DNA from: Salinicoccus sesuvii
GTDB taxonomy: Bacteria > Bacillota > Bacilli > Staphylococcales > Salinicoccaceae
Direction: 5' to 3'
Length of the DNA: 64,000 nt
Assembly (NCBI RefSeq): GCF_042648145.1
Contig: NZ_JBHRWV010000012.1
Location: 144,294 to 208,293, forward strand
The notes beneath the pieces are model-generated. The model saw only the letters and a list, made by a program, of their open reading frames with translations, had not been told where the DNA came from and ran no database searches. Each line of letters begins with the position of its first letter. The stretch's first letter is position 1. Positions 8,131 through 17,244 of this stretch are shown here, one piece after another. Position numbers and translations under genes: made by a program.

Positions 8131-9438
8131 ATGGTCATAGTCTGGTTGGTGACAGTTGCGTACATTGTTATTGGGTTTCTCGGACAGAACTATATCGCCG
8201 ACACGCACTACATGACGTTCTCATTCCTCATCGTCACCACAGTACTGATCTTTTCAATCTTATGGATAGGTTACACAAAATACTTCTTCGTCCTATTCTT
8301 AAGTTTCTTCATTCGGTTGGCAATGTTGTTCGTCGACCTGTCTGAATCGAGACCGACATTACCGCACAGTGGTGAGGACACGGAAAACTTTTACGAAACA
8401 GGCCTACAGATCAGCGTGAATATGCATATGCTCGACGCATCTGTATACGGGGGTCTCTATTCAAAATTTATCGGTATCCTTTTCAATCTGTATGGAGCAG
8501 ACAGGCTATTCGTACAGTACTTGAACATACTATTTGCACTCACGGCGATCCTCATCGTTATTAAAATCTTTAGAATGCTGAACGTCCCGTCACATGTCCA
8601 AGGCGTACTGGTGGTATTGATGGCATTTTTCCCGCATTCTCTGATATTTTCGAGCATTCTTTTGAGAGAATCCATTATTTCTCTGATGGTAGTGCTCTCG
8701 CTTTACTGCTTCATCCGATGGTTTTTAAAGAAAGAAAGACTCAGTGGAGTAGCGAGTCTTATTCTCGTTATTGCTGGTGCGTCGTTTCACTCGGCAATTA
8801 TCGCCATTGCGATTGGCTATATCTTTGGGTTCATTTCCTATCGTCACGATCAAAGGACCTTGAGGTTCTCAATGGGATCAGTAGTCCCATTTGGAATTTT
8901 CGCGGTGATCATGGTCTACATTCTAGTCTTCCCGGAAGTTGTTGCAGGGCTGCCGCTCTTTAACAAGTTCGACCAGATTTTAAACAACGATGACAATATA
9001 TATAAGACGCTCTCTTCGACTCGAGGAGATACTGCTTATCTCACTGGGCTCGAAATTAATAACATCTTTCAACTCATTCTCTTTTCGCCAATCAAAATCA
9101 TATATTTCATTGCTTCTCCGATGCCCTGGTCCATCAGAAACGTAAATGACCTAATCAGTTTTTTACTTGATGCGTCATTCTATATCTCTGCATTGGTCAT
9201 TTTCATACGGAATTTTCATCTTGTCAAAACAAAGCCCCTACTTCTCATAGTGCTGATTGCGATTGTTGCAAGCTGGTTCATTTTCGGATTAGGGATATCC
9301 AATGCAGGGACGGCCCTTAGACATCGCTTCAAAGTGTTCTATGTTATTATCGTTGCGCTTGCCCTGGCGGGTGCTGCACGGCATAAAGCATTCCAAGATC
9401 AAAAACAAAGGTCTGGAGTCGGAGATGAAGCACGATAG
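8131..9438 (+). CDS. Probable polysaccharide polymerase (Wzy/EpsG-like membrane protein)
   Basis: This 435-residue polytopic protein has about ten membrane segments and a central periplasm-facing stretch. The pattern LLRESIISLMVVLSLYCFIRWF resembles membrane glycosyltransferases and EpsG/Wzy polymerases. The start is ATG 8131, set by GAGGAGGGAG immediately upstream; the longer frame from 8095 overlaps the flippase gene and has no such site. In a Wzx/Wzy locus one polymerase is expected, and this is the only candidate in the window. The role is therefore inferred from topology and from elimination. Confidence 0.7.
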   Translation: MVIVWLVTVAYIVIGFLGQNYIADTHYMTFSFLIVTTVLIFSILWIGYTKYFFVLFLSFFIRLAMLFVDLSESRPTLPHSGEDTENFYETGLQISVNMHMLDASVYGGLYSKFIGILFNLYGADRLFVQYLNILFALTAILIVIKIFRMLNVPSHVQGVLVVLMAFFPHSLIFSSILLRESIISLMVVLSLYCFIRWFLKKERLSGVASLILVIAGASFHSAIIAIAIGYIFGFISYRHDQRTLRFSMGSVVPFGIFAVIMVYILVFPEVVAGLPLFNKFDQILNNDDNIYKTLSSTRGDTAYLTGLEINNIFQLILFSPIKIIYFIASPMPWSIRNVNDLISFLLDASFYISALVIFIRNFHLVKTKPLLLIVLIAIVASWFIFGLGISNAGTALRHRFKVFYVIIVALALAGAARHKAFQDQKQRSGVGDEAR

Positions 9439-9480
9439 TTCAAGTGAATTTCTAAATCAATAAGGTTGGAGATGTCGCTT

Positions 9481-10656
9481 ATGCCAAAAATCATTCAAGG
9501 TGTGACAAACGTATTTAGTGTCATGCTGATTAAAGAACAAGTAGAATATGTCGCCGCCCATGGCTTCAATATTAAAGTAGTGTGTAACAACGCCGAAAAC
9601 AAGAAGTATGAGGGCATTTCAATCGTTCATATTCCTTTTGAACGCGAAATCAGTCCTTACAAGGATGTCGTTAGTCTTTTCAAGCTTTACCGTTATTTAA
9701 AATCGGAGCAGCCAGACATCATCAACTTTGGCACCCCGAAAGCTGGATTAATCGGAATGATCGCCGGTTACCTAGCAGGTGTTAACCAGAGAGTCTATAT
9801 CGTACGGGGATTGAGACTAGAGACGGCAATCGGCTTAAAGCGCAGTCTGCTCATGCGCTTAGAGAAAGTGGCTTGCACACTCAGTACTCATGTTCTAGTC
9901 ATTTCAGATAGTCTGGAAGAAACACTCGTCAGCCAGGGAATCGTTAATCCAAAGAAAGTAGTAAGGATTGGCAAAGGTAGCAGTAACGGCATCGATCTCA
10001 AGAAATTTGATCCCACCCAACTGGATCTAGCTAAACGACTAGATTTGTGTATGGAACTCGATATCAAAGAAGAAGATATAGTGATCGGTTATGTGGGGCG
10101 TATGACAAGAGATAAAGGCATTAACGAGTTAATCAAAGCTTTCAATCGACTGGCGCAGACTCATAGAGATGTGAAACTATTACTTGTCGGTGACTACGAA
10201 AACGCGGATCCAATTGATGAAGTGCACGTAGAAACGATTAGAAACCACGCACGCATCATTCATTGTCCTTATACTACAGAACCTGAATATTACTATAGTT
10301 TAATGGACATATTCGCATTCCCAACTCACCGGGAAGGTTTCGGAAACGTCAGTATTGAAGCGCAAGCGATGGGTGTACCGGTCGTCACATTCAATGTCAC
10401 TGGTGCAAAAGATACAGTACTTGACGGACAAACTGGATTAATTGCACACAGTATCGATGAATTTGGACTTTTTAATAGTATAGACCGTCTAATCAAACAC
10501 CCGCTCCTTAGAATGCGTATGGCAACCACTGCTCGCAGTTTCGTGGTCGATCATTTTGATCGCAAAACAATGCAGGAAGCACTTGTAGATTTTTATCGAA
10601 TGCTCAAAGAGGAGGGGAAAGATGATGGTCAAGTGGCTCAAAACCTCGGCGCATAA
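9481..10656 (+). CDS. GT4-family glycosyltransferase
   Basis: This 391-residue cytoplasmic GT-B enzyme has an N-terminal acceptor domain and a C-terminal nucleotide-sugar domain beginning GYVGRMTRDKGI. It carries the EX7E motif EGFGNVSIE at 285-293 that marks GT4 retaining transferases. It should add one sugar to the lipid-linked capsule repeat unit. ATG 9481 is chosen because GGAG (9468-9471) is 9 bases away; TTG 9466 and ATG 9472 sit on or too near that site. It is the only recognisable non-initiating glycosyltransferase in the locus, so the repeat unit is either short or built partly by genes elsewhere. Confidence 0.88.
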   Translation: MPKIIQGVTNVFSVMLIKEQVEYVAAHGFNIKVVCNNAENKKYEGISIVHIPFEREISPYKDVVSLFKLYRYLKSEQPDIINFGTPKAGLIGMIAGYLAGVNQRVYIVRGLRLETAIGLKRSLLMRLEKVACTLSTHVLVISDSLEETLVSQGIVNPKKVVRIGKGSSNGIDLKKFDPTQLDLAKRLDLCMELDIKEEDIVIGYVGRMTRDKGINELIKAFNRLAQTHRDVKLLLVGDYENADPIDEVHVETIRNHARIIHCPYTTEPEYYYSLMDIFAFPTHREGFGNVSIEAQAMGVPVVTFNVTGAKDTVLDGQTGLIAHSIDEFGLFNSIDRLIKHPLLRMRMATTARSFVVDHFDRKTMQEALVDFYRMLKEEGKDDGQVAQNLGA

Positions 10657-11986
10657 ACTGTACTACCGATCGCCAATATTCTTCCAGCACGTTATGACAA
10701 GCGTCTACGGCTTCAAATTAAGAAAAGAGCGATACAACGACCATTACAAAAAGACATTTCATCGGCTTGTGGATGGCGCTATAGATCACGAAAAGCAATT
10801 ACTTCTATTTATGCAACACTTGAAACAAAACGTGCCGTACTACAAACATATCCACATTGATGAAACCAGACCCTTTGACAGTTTTCGTCAATTGCCGCAT
10901 ACAAACAAGTCGGACTTGCGGAATGAACTCGATCGGAGGTCGCATAAAGACGGCGTATTGAGAGTCTCGCGTACTAGCGGCACTACGGGAAAGAACTTGA
11001 TTGTGTACAACTCGGAGTTCGACCGAGCAGAGCGGATGGCCTATCTCGACTATTTAAAGTATAAAAATGGGGTCTTGCCATTCTCAAAGCGTGCATCGTT
11101 CACTGGACAGGAACTCACACCGCAGTCTCACGGCAACGTCCTTTGGCGGTATAATGCACCGATGAACCAAATGTTGTATGCCACGTACTACATCAATATG
11201 AATAATATAAAAAATGTTTATCGTAGTCTCGCCCACTTTAGACCTGTATCTCTAGATGGCTATCCCTCGGCAATCCACATGGTTGCCAAATACATTTTGT
11301 CTAAAGACTTAACGATTGATTGGGAAGTCAAAGCAGTGTTTCCAAATGCAGAAACTTTGTTACCCCAGGCGCGGGAAGATATCGAAAAAGCCTTTAATAC
11401 GAAGGTAATTGATCAATATGCCAGTGCCGAAGGAGCACCTTTTATCTATAGTGATAAAAATGGGCGGTACTACGTTGGCCATGAAACAGGTTTAATTGAA
11501 TTTGAGAAAAATAATCATGGGACATACGAGATGGTAGTGACAAGTTTTATCAACTACGCAACACCTATTGTGCGTTACCGAATTGGAGATCAGGTAGAGA
11601 TCGACTCCGACCAATCTTATCTAAATTCCTATACAGATGATGTTGTCATCAAAAAAATTATTGGCAGACAGTCTGACTATTTGCTTGGCGAACAAGATAA
11701 CCGTGTGAACAGTGTAAACATGGCGTGGGTGGTGGACGGGCTTGAAGAAAGTATTATTCAAATCCAATTTATTCAAAAATCGCGTACGCGTTTTGAAGTC
11801 AATATGGTCGTCGAAAAGGATTTTTGCGAAGCAGATGAGAAGCTACTGAAGAAACGTATGCATCGACGTCTTGGTAAGAATAATCGGTATGACTTCATCT
11901 ATAGGGATGCAATAAAGAAGGAGAGAAGTGGGAAGGTGCGCTTTATCATCAATGAAATGAGTGACAGAAGCCATATAGAAAAATAG
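10622..11986 (+). CDS. CapK-like adenylate-forming enzyme, copy 1
   Basis: This 454-residue protein belongs to the PaaK/CapK branch of adenylate-forming enzymes. The phosphate-loop signature RTSGTTGKN lies near residues 117-125, and the later VRYRIGDQ motif is also present. Family members activate carboxylic acids as adenylates; in capsule loci their acceptor is usually not known. The gene overlaps the glycosyltransferase by 35 bases, with GAGGAGGGG as ribosome site, so translation is coupled. It is followed directly by a full paralogue. The pair could attach an acyl or aminoacyl group to the polysaccharide (inference). Confidence 0.82.
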   Translation: MMVKWLKTSAHKLYYRSPIFFQHVMTSVYGFKLRKERYNDHYKKTFHRLVDGAIDHEKQLLLFMQHLKQNVPYYKHIHIDETRPFDSFRQLPHTNKSDLRNELDRRSHKDGVLRVSRTSGTTGKNLIVYNSEFDRAERMAYLDYLKYKNGVLPFSKRASFTGQELTPQSHGNVLWRYNAPMNQMLYATYYINMNNIKNVYRSLAHFRPVSLDGYPSAIHMVAKYILSKDLTIDWEVKAVFPNAETLLPQAREDIEKAFNTKVIDQYASAEGAPFIYSDKNGRYYVGHETGLIEFEKNNHGTYEMVVTSFINYATPIVRYRIGDQVEIDSDQSYLNSYTDDVVIKKIIGRQSDYLLGEQDNRVNSVNMAWVVDGLEESIIQIQFIQKSRTRFEVNMVVEKDFCEADEKLLKKRMHRRLGKNNRYDFIYRDAIKKERSGKVRFIINEMSDRSHIEK

Positions 11987-12046
11987 TTACCGTTAGTTTG
12001 GAGCGCTTTAGTGACAGCGATCAAATTGCGAAACAAGGTGATGAGA

Positions 12047-13402
12047 ATGATCAGGAAATCTATAGATGCAGCAAGCCGTCGTATCTACTACAAATCGCCA
12101 GTGGTGATCCAACATGCACTGACGAGCGCTTACGGCTACAAACTCAAAAGAGAACGATATGGGGACAACTACTATAAAGCACTTGATATGTATACGAACA
12201 AAGAGAGTGACGATCACCAAGCACTCATAGATTTCATGCACCACTTGAAAACACATATTCCAGTCTATAAAAACATTGACGTAGATGAAGCAGATATTCT
12301 AAATAGCTTTCTAAAGTTACCGAAGACCACAAAATCGCAGTTAAGGTATGAACTCGATGCACGCTCTTACAAGAAAGGGCAAATTCGGTTCTCAGGTACC
12401 AGTGGAACAACCGGTGCCAGCCTCGCTGTATATGATTCAGAGTACGACCGTGCGAAAAGGATGGCATATCTGGATTACATTAAACGCCGCAATGGGGTCG
12501 AGCCATTCTCAAGGCGTGCGTCGTTCTCAGGCCAAGAACTAACACCACCAAATCATAGAAATCATCTATGGCGGTATAACTTGGCAATGAATCAACTATT
12601 ATATGCATCTTATCATTTATCACCTAAAAATATTAGCGATGTCTATAAAAGTCTTGCACACTTCCGCCCCCTATCGATCGATGGATTTCCGTCTGCGATT
12701 CACATGGTCGCCAAATATATACTTGCCAACAACATCACAATCGACTGGCAGGTTGAAAGTATTTTTCCAAATGCTGAAACACTGCTTCCGCAGATGAAAC
12801 GAGATATTGAACTAGCCTTCCATACAACGGTCGTTGACCAGTACGCGAGCGGAGAAGGCGCACCTTTTATATACAGTATCGCTGACGGGACCTACGAGCT
12901 TGGCAGAGAGACAGGGATTTTCGAATTCGAGAAAGTAGAGCGGAATATCTACGAAATGGTTGTCACCAGTCTGATTAACACGGCAACACCTATTGTGAGA
13001 TACCGCATTGGAGATCATGTGGAAATACATTCAGATCGTCCGTACTTGAATTCTTTCTCTGACGACATACGCATCACACGCATTATCGGTAGGCAAGCGG
13101 ATTACTTGCTCGGGAGTAATCATAACAGGGTGTCTAGCGTCGCTATGGCCCGTGTGGTCGAGGGGATAGAGGATAAGGTGAAAAGTTTCCAGTTCGTTCA
13201 AAAAGATCTGACGCATTTCATCGTCAATATGGTCATTGACCGTGGGTACGATGAAAAAACGGAGAGGCTGTTTACGAACAGAGTCCGTCGCAGGCTGGGT
13301 ATCAACAACCATTACCAGTTCAACTACTTGGACAGCATGCCGCATGAGAAGAGTGGTAAAGTGCGATTTATTATTAATGAATTGGGTATCGACCACGCTT
13401 AA
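12047..13402 (+). CDS. CapK-like adenylate-forming enzyme, copy 2
   Basis: This is a tandem paralogue of the preceding gene, well over half identical by eye, with the phosphate loop GTSGTTGAS near residues 116-124, ASGEGAPFIYS and VRYRIGDH. ATG 12047 is preferred because AAGGTG lies 6 bases upstream and the N-terminus (MIRKSIDAASRRIYYKSP) then aligns with copy 1 (MVKWLKTSAHKLYYRSP). A GTG at 12011 with GGAG 7 bases upstream is a real alternative that adds 12 residues. Two active-looking copies in one capsule operon suggest two different acids or acceptors. The biochemical role is unknown. Confidence 0.82.
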   Translation: MIRKSIDAASRRIYYKSPVVIQHALTSAYGYKLKRERYGDNYYKALDMYTNKESDDHQALIDFMHHLKTHIPVYKNIDVDEADILNSFLKLPKTTKSQLRYELDARSYKKGQIRFSGTSGTTGASLAVYDSEYDRAKRMAYLDYIKRRNGVEPFSRRASFSGQELTPPNHRNHLWRYNLAMNQLLYASYHLSPKNISDVYKSLAHFRPLSIDGFPSAIHMVAKYILANNITIDWQVESIFPNAETLLPQMKRDIELAFHTTVVDQYASGEGAPFIYSIADGTYELGRETGIFEFEKVERNIYEMVVTSLINTATPIVRYRIGDHVEIHSDRPYLNSFSDDIRITRIIGRQADYLLGSNHNRVSSVAMARVVEGIEDKVKSFQFVQKDLTHFIVNMVIDRGYDEKTERLFTNRVRRRLGINNHYQFNYLDSMPHEKSGKVRFIINELGIDHA

Positions 13403-13436
13403 ACCGAGTCTATTACTATAGGAGGTGATTTATCTG

Positions 13437-14048
13437 ATGAAACGCCTATTTGATATCTTTGTCGCCAGTCTCTTACTCGTCTTGCTTTCCCCTTTGATGC
13501 TTGTAACTGCGCTTGTCGTCAGACGAAAGCTTGGCCGCCCAGTAATATTTAAACAAATACGGCCGGGTCTCAACGGCCAACCGTTCGCACTCTACAAATA
13601 TAGAACTATGACGGATGCGCGAGATGAGAAAGGTGAATTATTGCCGGACGGCGCACGTCTGACACGGACAGGCCATCTGCTCCGTCAAGCAAGCCTAGAT
13701 GAATTGCCGCAGTTGATCAATGTGTTAAAGGGGGAGCTGAGTCTAGTCGGTCCAAGGCCTTTATTGATGCAGTATCTACCGCTGTATAACACGTTTGAGA
13801 TGAGACGCCACGAAGTAAAGCCTGGTATTACCGGCTGGGCTCAGGTGAATGGTCGAAATAGTCTCGCGTGGCAAGAAAAGTTTAAGATGGATGTCTGGTA
13901 TGTGGAGCATCAGTCAGTATGGCTGGATATGAAGATTTTATATCGGACTGTACTGAAGGTTGTTAAGCGCGATGGAATCAGCCAAGAAGGTCAGAGCACA
14001 ATGGAGGTATTTACGGGCAGCACACAAAAAATAGAGAAAAGTGCATAA
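13437..14048 (+). CDS. Initiating sugar transferase (PglC/EpsL-like)
   Basis: This 203-residue protein has one N-terminal membrane helix (about residues 5-27) followed by the monotopic phosphoglycosyl transferase core: FKQIRPGLNGQPF, LDELPQLINVLKGELSLVGPRP and PGITGWAQVNGRN. Such enzymes move a sugar-1-phosphate from a UDP-sugar to undecaprenyl phosphate and so begin each repeat unit. With the CapD-like dehydratase and the aminotransferase, a bacillosamine-like first sugar is plausible. ATG 13437 is chosen behind the strong site AGGAGGTGAT (13420-13429); the longer frame starts inside that site. Confidence 0.92.
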   Translation: MKRLFDIFVASLLLVLLSPLMLVTALVVRRKLGRPVIFKQIRPGLNGQPFALYKYRTMTDARDEKGELLPDGARLTRTGHLLRQASLDELPQLINVLKGELSLVGPRPLLMQYLPLYNTFEMRRHEVKPGITGWAQVNGRNSLAWQEKFKMDVWYVEHQSVWLDMKILYRTVLKVVKRDGISQEGQSTMEVFTGSTQKIEKSA

Positions 14049-14087
14049 ACACCATAGAGAATGAAGCATATATCACTAGATGAAATT

Positions 14088-14126
14088 ATCGTATCATCAG
14101 GCTTTGTCGGGAAGCCGAGATACGAT
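14088..14126 (+). other. Strong intra-operon hairpin before the aminotransferase gene
   Basis: ATCGTATC (14088-14095) pairs with GATACGAT (14119-14126), and GGCTT pairs with AAGCC inside, giving a two-part stem in the 120-base gap. No T-run follows, so it is not a normal terminator. It may be an RNA processing or stability element (inference). Confidence 0.6.
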
Positions 14127-14168
14127 CCAAAGGGTATGTAAATTCAATTAAGGGAGAGGTGACCGGGT

Positions 14169-15323
14169 ATGTCTCAACGTAGAATCCTTTTGTCATCCCC
14201 GCATATGGGTGGTACAGAAAAGAAATATGTCGATGAAGCATTTGATACGAACTGGATTGCACCTTTAGGGAATAACGTCGATCAGTTTGAAGCATCAGTT
14301 AAAAATTTTACGGGAATTGAGGCGGCGTGCGCACTTTCAAGTGGAACATCTGCCATTCATCTTGCGCTGGATTTACTTGATGTCGGGGTGGGGGACATTG
14401 TCCTTTGTTCTTCACTTACGTTTGTTGCGAGCGCCAATCCAATTCTATATCTCGGTGGCACACCTGTTTTTATTGACTCTGAGATTGATAGTTGGAATAT
14501 GTGCCCGAAATCTCTTGAGAAGGCACTGAAATACTATCGTATGCAAGGCAAGCAGCCAAAAGCGGTCGTGGTCGTCAATCTTTATGGCCAGTCTGCCCGG
14601 ATGGATCAGATTGTTGAAATATGCAATCGATTCGATGTACCAATCATCGAAGACGCTGCGGAATCTCTCGGTGCTAAGTACCGGGGTCGGATGAGTGGAA
14701 CCTTCGGCAAGTTTGGGGTCTATTCGTTTAACGGCAATAAAATCATTACAACTTCCGGAGGTGGCATGCTCATTTCAGACGACACAGTCAGTATCAGCAA
14801 AGCACTCCATAAGGCGACACAATCGAAAGAAGCCGCAAAGCACTACCAACATGAGAAAGTGGGATATAACTACCGGTTGAGCAACGTATGTGCAGGAATC
14901 GGACGAGGTCAGATGGAAGTGCTCGAAGAGAGAATAGAACAAAAAAGACGTATTTTCGATAAATACGTAGCAGGTCTCCAAGATGTGCCAGGTATCTCAT
15001 TCATGCCTGAGATAGAAGGATCTTTTCACACAAGGTGGCTTTCCACCTTGACGCTTGATCCCGGGAAACTTGGTGTTACAGCAGAGGGATTGGTTGATTA
15101 TCTTGCTGATCACAATATTGAGGCACGCCCTGTGTGGAAGCCACTTCACATGCAACCGCTCTTTAAGGAGTGTGAATACTTCACAGAAGGCCAAGACCAC
15201 TCGAGATATCTGTTTGAGCATGGCATTTGTCTACCTTCAGATACCAAGATGACGGATGAAGAAATTAATAGGGTGATCAATTTAGTGAAAGCCCGCATCC
15301 TCACGCATAAGCTCCTCGCATAA
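14169..15323 (+). CDS. DegT/DnrJ/EryC1-family PLP aminotransferase
   Basis: This 384-residue sugar aminotransferase has the conserved IEDAAESLGA segment and the PLP lysine at 191 in SFNGNKIITTSGGG. Enzymes of this family transfer an amino group to a keto sugar such as UDP-4-keto-6-deoxy-GlcNAc, which is the product expected of the CapD-like dehydratase in this operon. ATG 14169 follows AGAGGTGA at normal spacing. No sugar N-acetyltransferase of the PglD type is present; a FemAB-like transferase follows instead, which suggests a different N-linked substituent (inference). Confidence 0.92.
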   Translation: MSQRRILLSSPHMGGTEKKYVDEAFDTNWIAPLGNNVDQFEASVKNFTGIEAACALSSGTSAIHLALDLLDVGVGDIVLCSSLTFVASANPILYLGGTPVFIDSEIDSWNMCPKSLEKALKYYRMQGKQPKAVVVVNLYGQSARMDQIVEICNRFDVPIIEDAAESLGAKYRGRMSGTFGKFGVYSFNGNKIITTSGGGMLISDDTVSISKALHKATQSKEAAKHYQHEKVGYNYRLSNVCAGIGRGQMEVLEERIEQKRRIFDKYVAGLQDVPGISFMPEIEGSFHTRWLSTLTLDPGKLGVTAEGLVDYLADHNIEARPVWKPLHMQPLFKECEYFTEGQDHSRYLFEHGICLPSDTKMTDEEINRVINLVKARILTHKLLA

Positions 15324-15367
15324 CAATGAAAGTATTTAAATTTCAATACCGGAGGGAGGGGGATGAA

Positions 15368-16372
15368 ATGGGTCAGGACATCTATTTTACAAAAGCATAT
15401 GCCGAAGTGAATGCGTTGATTGAAGCAGGTGAAGCCATTTTCATTGAACTCGACAATCAGTACGGCCACATCACGCATAGTGCCATTAAAAGAGAGATTG
15501 CCAATGAGATAGATGGGGTGAAGTATTACGATCTAATTACCCCTTATGGGTACGGCGGACCAATCATTCATCGATGTATAGATGAGGCGCGCCTAATAGA
15601 AAGTTATGAAGTCGCTTTGCACGAGTATTGCGAAGCAAACCGTATTGTATCGGAATTCGTTCGGTTCCATCCGCTTTTCCAGAACCAGGAGGCATTCAAG
15701 GATATTTATGATGTAAAATATTTAAGGCAGACGGTGGGCACGGATCTTAGACGGTTCGATAATACGTTCCAAAGCGAATTTAGTACAACAGCCAGGCGAC
15801 GCATCAGAAATTTGATAAAGGAAGAGAAGTATTCTTGTGTGTTGGCTAAGGGTTTCGATGACATAGAAGATTTCATCAGTATATACAAAGAAACGATGGA
15901 TCGACGTCACGCAACAGACTTCTATTATTTCAACAGAAACTATTTCTATGAATTGAAACGTAGATTCCGAAGTCAACTGGTCACAACGACGGTGTACTAC
16001 CAAGGCGAGATTATCGCAATGGGGCTCTACTTCCTTTCAGGTAAAGTCGTCCACGATCATCTAAACGGTACGAAAGCCGAATATCTGCATCTCTCGCCTG
16101 CCTACCTTCTAAAATATACAATGATGAACTGGGCTAGCAAAAACGGTTTCGACGTCATTCACTACGGTGGTGGTGTCTCTAACGCACAAGATGACTCGGT
16201 ACTCAAGTTCAAAAAAAGCTTCGCTAAAAATACGGACTTTGAATTCCATATCGGTAGTAGAATATGGAACCAGTCAGTGTATGAGGTATTGTGTAGAAAC
16301 CGGGACATCGACAGCACATCGGGCTTTTTTCCAGCTTACCGTGCACCTGTCGAAAAGATCAAAGAGAGGTGA
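15368..16372 (+). CDS. FemAB/GNAT-fold transferase of the capsule locus
   Basis: This 334-residue protein has the double-GNAT architecture of FemAB peptidyltransferases. The C-terminal part includes HLNGTKAEYLHLSPAYLLKY, the typical segment for aminoacyl or acyl transfer, followed by GFDVIHYGGG and a late FKKSFAK. FemAB enzymes add amino acids from tRNA to peptidoglycan precursors; capsule-locus relatives probably modify an amino sugar. ATG 15368 is chosen because GGAGGGAGGGGG precedes it; the frame also opens at 15326. Its place after the aminotransferase supports a role on a 4-amino sugar (inference). Confidence 0.75.
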   Translation: MGQDIYFTKAYAEVNALIEAGEAIFIELDNQYGHITHSAIKREIANEIDGVKYYDLITPYGYGGPIIHRCIDEARLIESYEVALHEYCEANRIVSEFVRFHPLFQNQEAFKDIYDVKYLRQTVGTDLRRFDNTFQSEFSTTARRRIRNLIKEEKYSCVLAKGFDDIEDFISIYKETMDRRHATDFYYFNRNYFYELKRRFRSQLVTTTVYYQGEIIAMGLYFLSGKVVHDHLNGTKAEYLHLSPAYLLKYTMMNWASKNGFDVIHYGGGVSNAQDDSVLKFKKSFAKNTDFEFHIGSRIWNQSVYEVLCRNRDIDSTSGFFPAYRAPVEKIKER

Positions 16373-16476
16373 GGCAACTGGGCTGAACTTAGTAAGGCAT
16401 GGCGCACAATTACATTCGTTTAATGGTCTTAGAGTTTCGAATCAGAATGGACGAGGCCGTCCGGCTAGGAGGTCCT

Positions 16477-17046
16477 ATGAAAAAAAGAGTGGTCGTTGCA
16501 GTTAGTATATTCTGCATTCTACTGATGTTGATGGTGGTGTCGGTAATCGACAGTTTGGACCATAGCTACTCAGACGAACCGGTGGAAAGTGATCTCATCG
16601 TCATGCTTGGTGGTGATGCTGGCCGTATGGAAAAGGTAGCGGAACTTTATAAGGAAGGATATTCAAAACAAGTCCTTATCACGCCAGTCGTTGAATCAGA
16701 AGCATCGTCACAAAGTTCTGCACTCGCTATGGAATACGGTATCCCAAAAGATGCACTCATTCTCGATACAGAAGCTGAAAGCACCTACAGCAACGCTACT
16801 GTCACGATGGAAGTCATGGAGGAGCGGAACATGGACTCAGCGCTCGTCGTTACGAGCGATTACCATATAAAGCGTGCCAAATATATATTTGACCGGGTGA
16901 ATGAGGGCAGGTTCAGTTTCAGATACATTGCTGCACTGGAGAATGGCAATAGATGGTATGAAGCGGATGGGGCTTTCTATGCATGGCGTACGGAGTACTT
17001 AAAGCTTTGGTGGTACAGGTTTGGGTTATACCACTTGACTGGTTGA
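16477..17046 (+). CDS. DUF218 (YdcF/SanA-like) membrane protein
   Basis: This 189-residue protein has one N-terminal membrane helix (residues 4-24) and then the DUF218 fold: DLIVMLGGDAGRMEKVAELY, an ESTYSNA segment and VVTSDYHIKRA. Family members such as SanA and ElyC act in envelope maintenance and undecaprenyl-lipid use, but the chemistry is unsettled. ATG 16477 is chosen behind AGGAGGTCCT; the longer frame from 16399 lacks a site. It is the last gene of the capsule operon, followed by a strong terminator. A role in lipid-carrier recycling or polymer attachment is inference. Confidence 0.8.
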   Translation: MKKRVVVAVSIFCILLMLMVVSVIDSLDHSYSDEPVESDLIVMLGGDAGRMEKVAELYKEGYSKQVLITPVVESEASSQSSALAMEYGIPKDALILDTEAESTYSNATVTMEVMEERNMDSALVVTSDYHIKRAKYIFDRVNEGRFSFRYIAALENGNRWYEADGAFYAWRTEYLKLWWYRFGLYHLTG

Positions 17047-17079
17047 ACCACGCCGTTAAACCTCCTATTGAAGAAAAAT

Positions 17080-17130
17080 AAATAAACCACCCCTTGGATT
17101 ACGGTGCTGATTCTAAGGGGTGGTTTATTT
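17080..17130 (+). terminator. Terminator of the capsule operon
   Basis: A 16-bp stem (AAATAAACCACCCCTT at 17080-17095 with its exact complement at 17115-17130) encloses a 19-base loop and ends in TTTATTT. It marks the end of the transcription unit that began near 3150. Confidence 0.9.
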
Positions 17131-17172
17131 AAAATGCTCGAGTAAATTATTTGAATTCGCTTTCATTTTATT

Positions 17173-17201
17173 TTGACAAATTTGTGAACAATCAATACAC
17201 T
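17173..17201 (+). promoter_or_regulatory. SigA-type promoter of the GMC dehydrogenase operon
   Basis: TTGACA at 17173-17178 is separated by 17 bases from TACACT at 17196-17201, 43 bases before the gene start. The -35 is perfect and the -10 matches at four of six positions. Confidence 0.7.
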
Positions 17202-17244
17202 GAAGTTAAGCACGATTATCAATTTAGGGAATAGGAGGGTAAAT

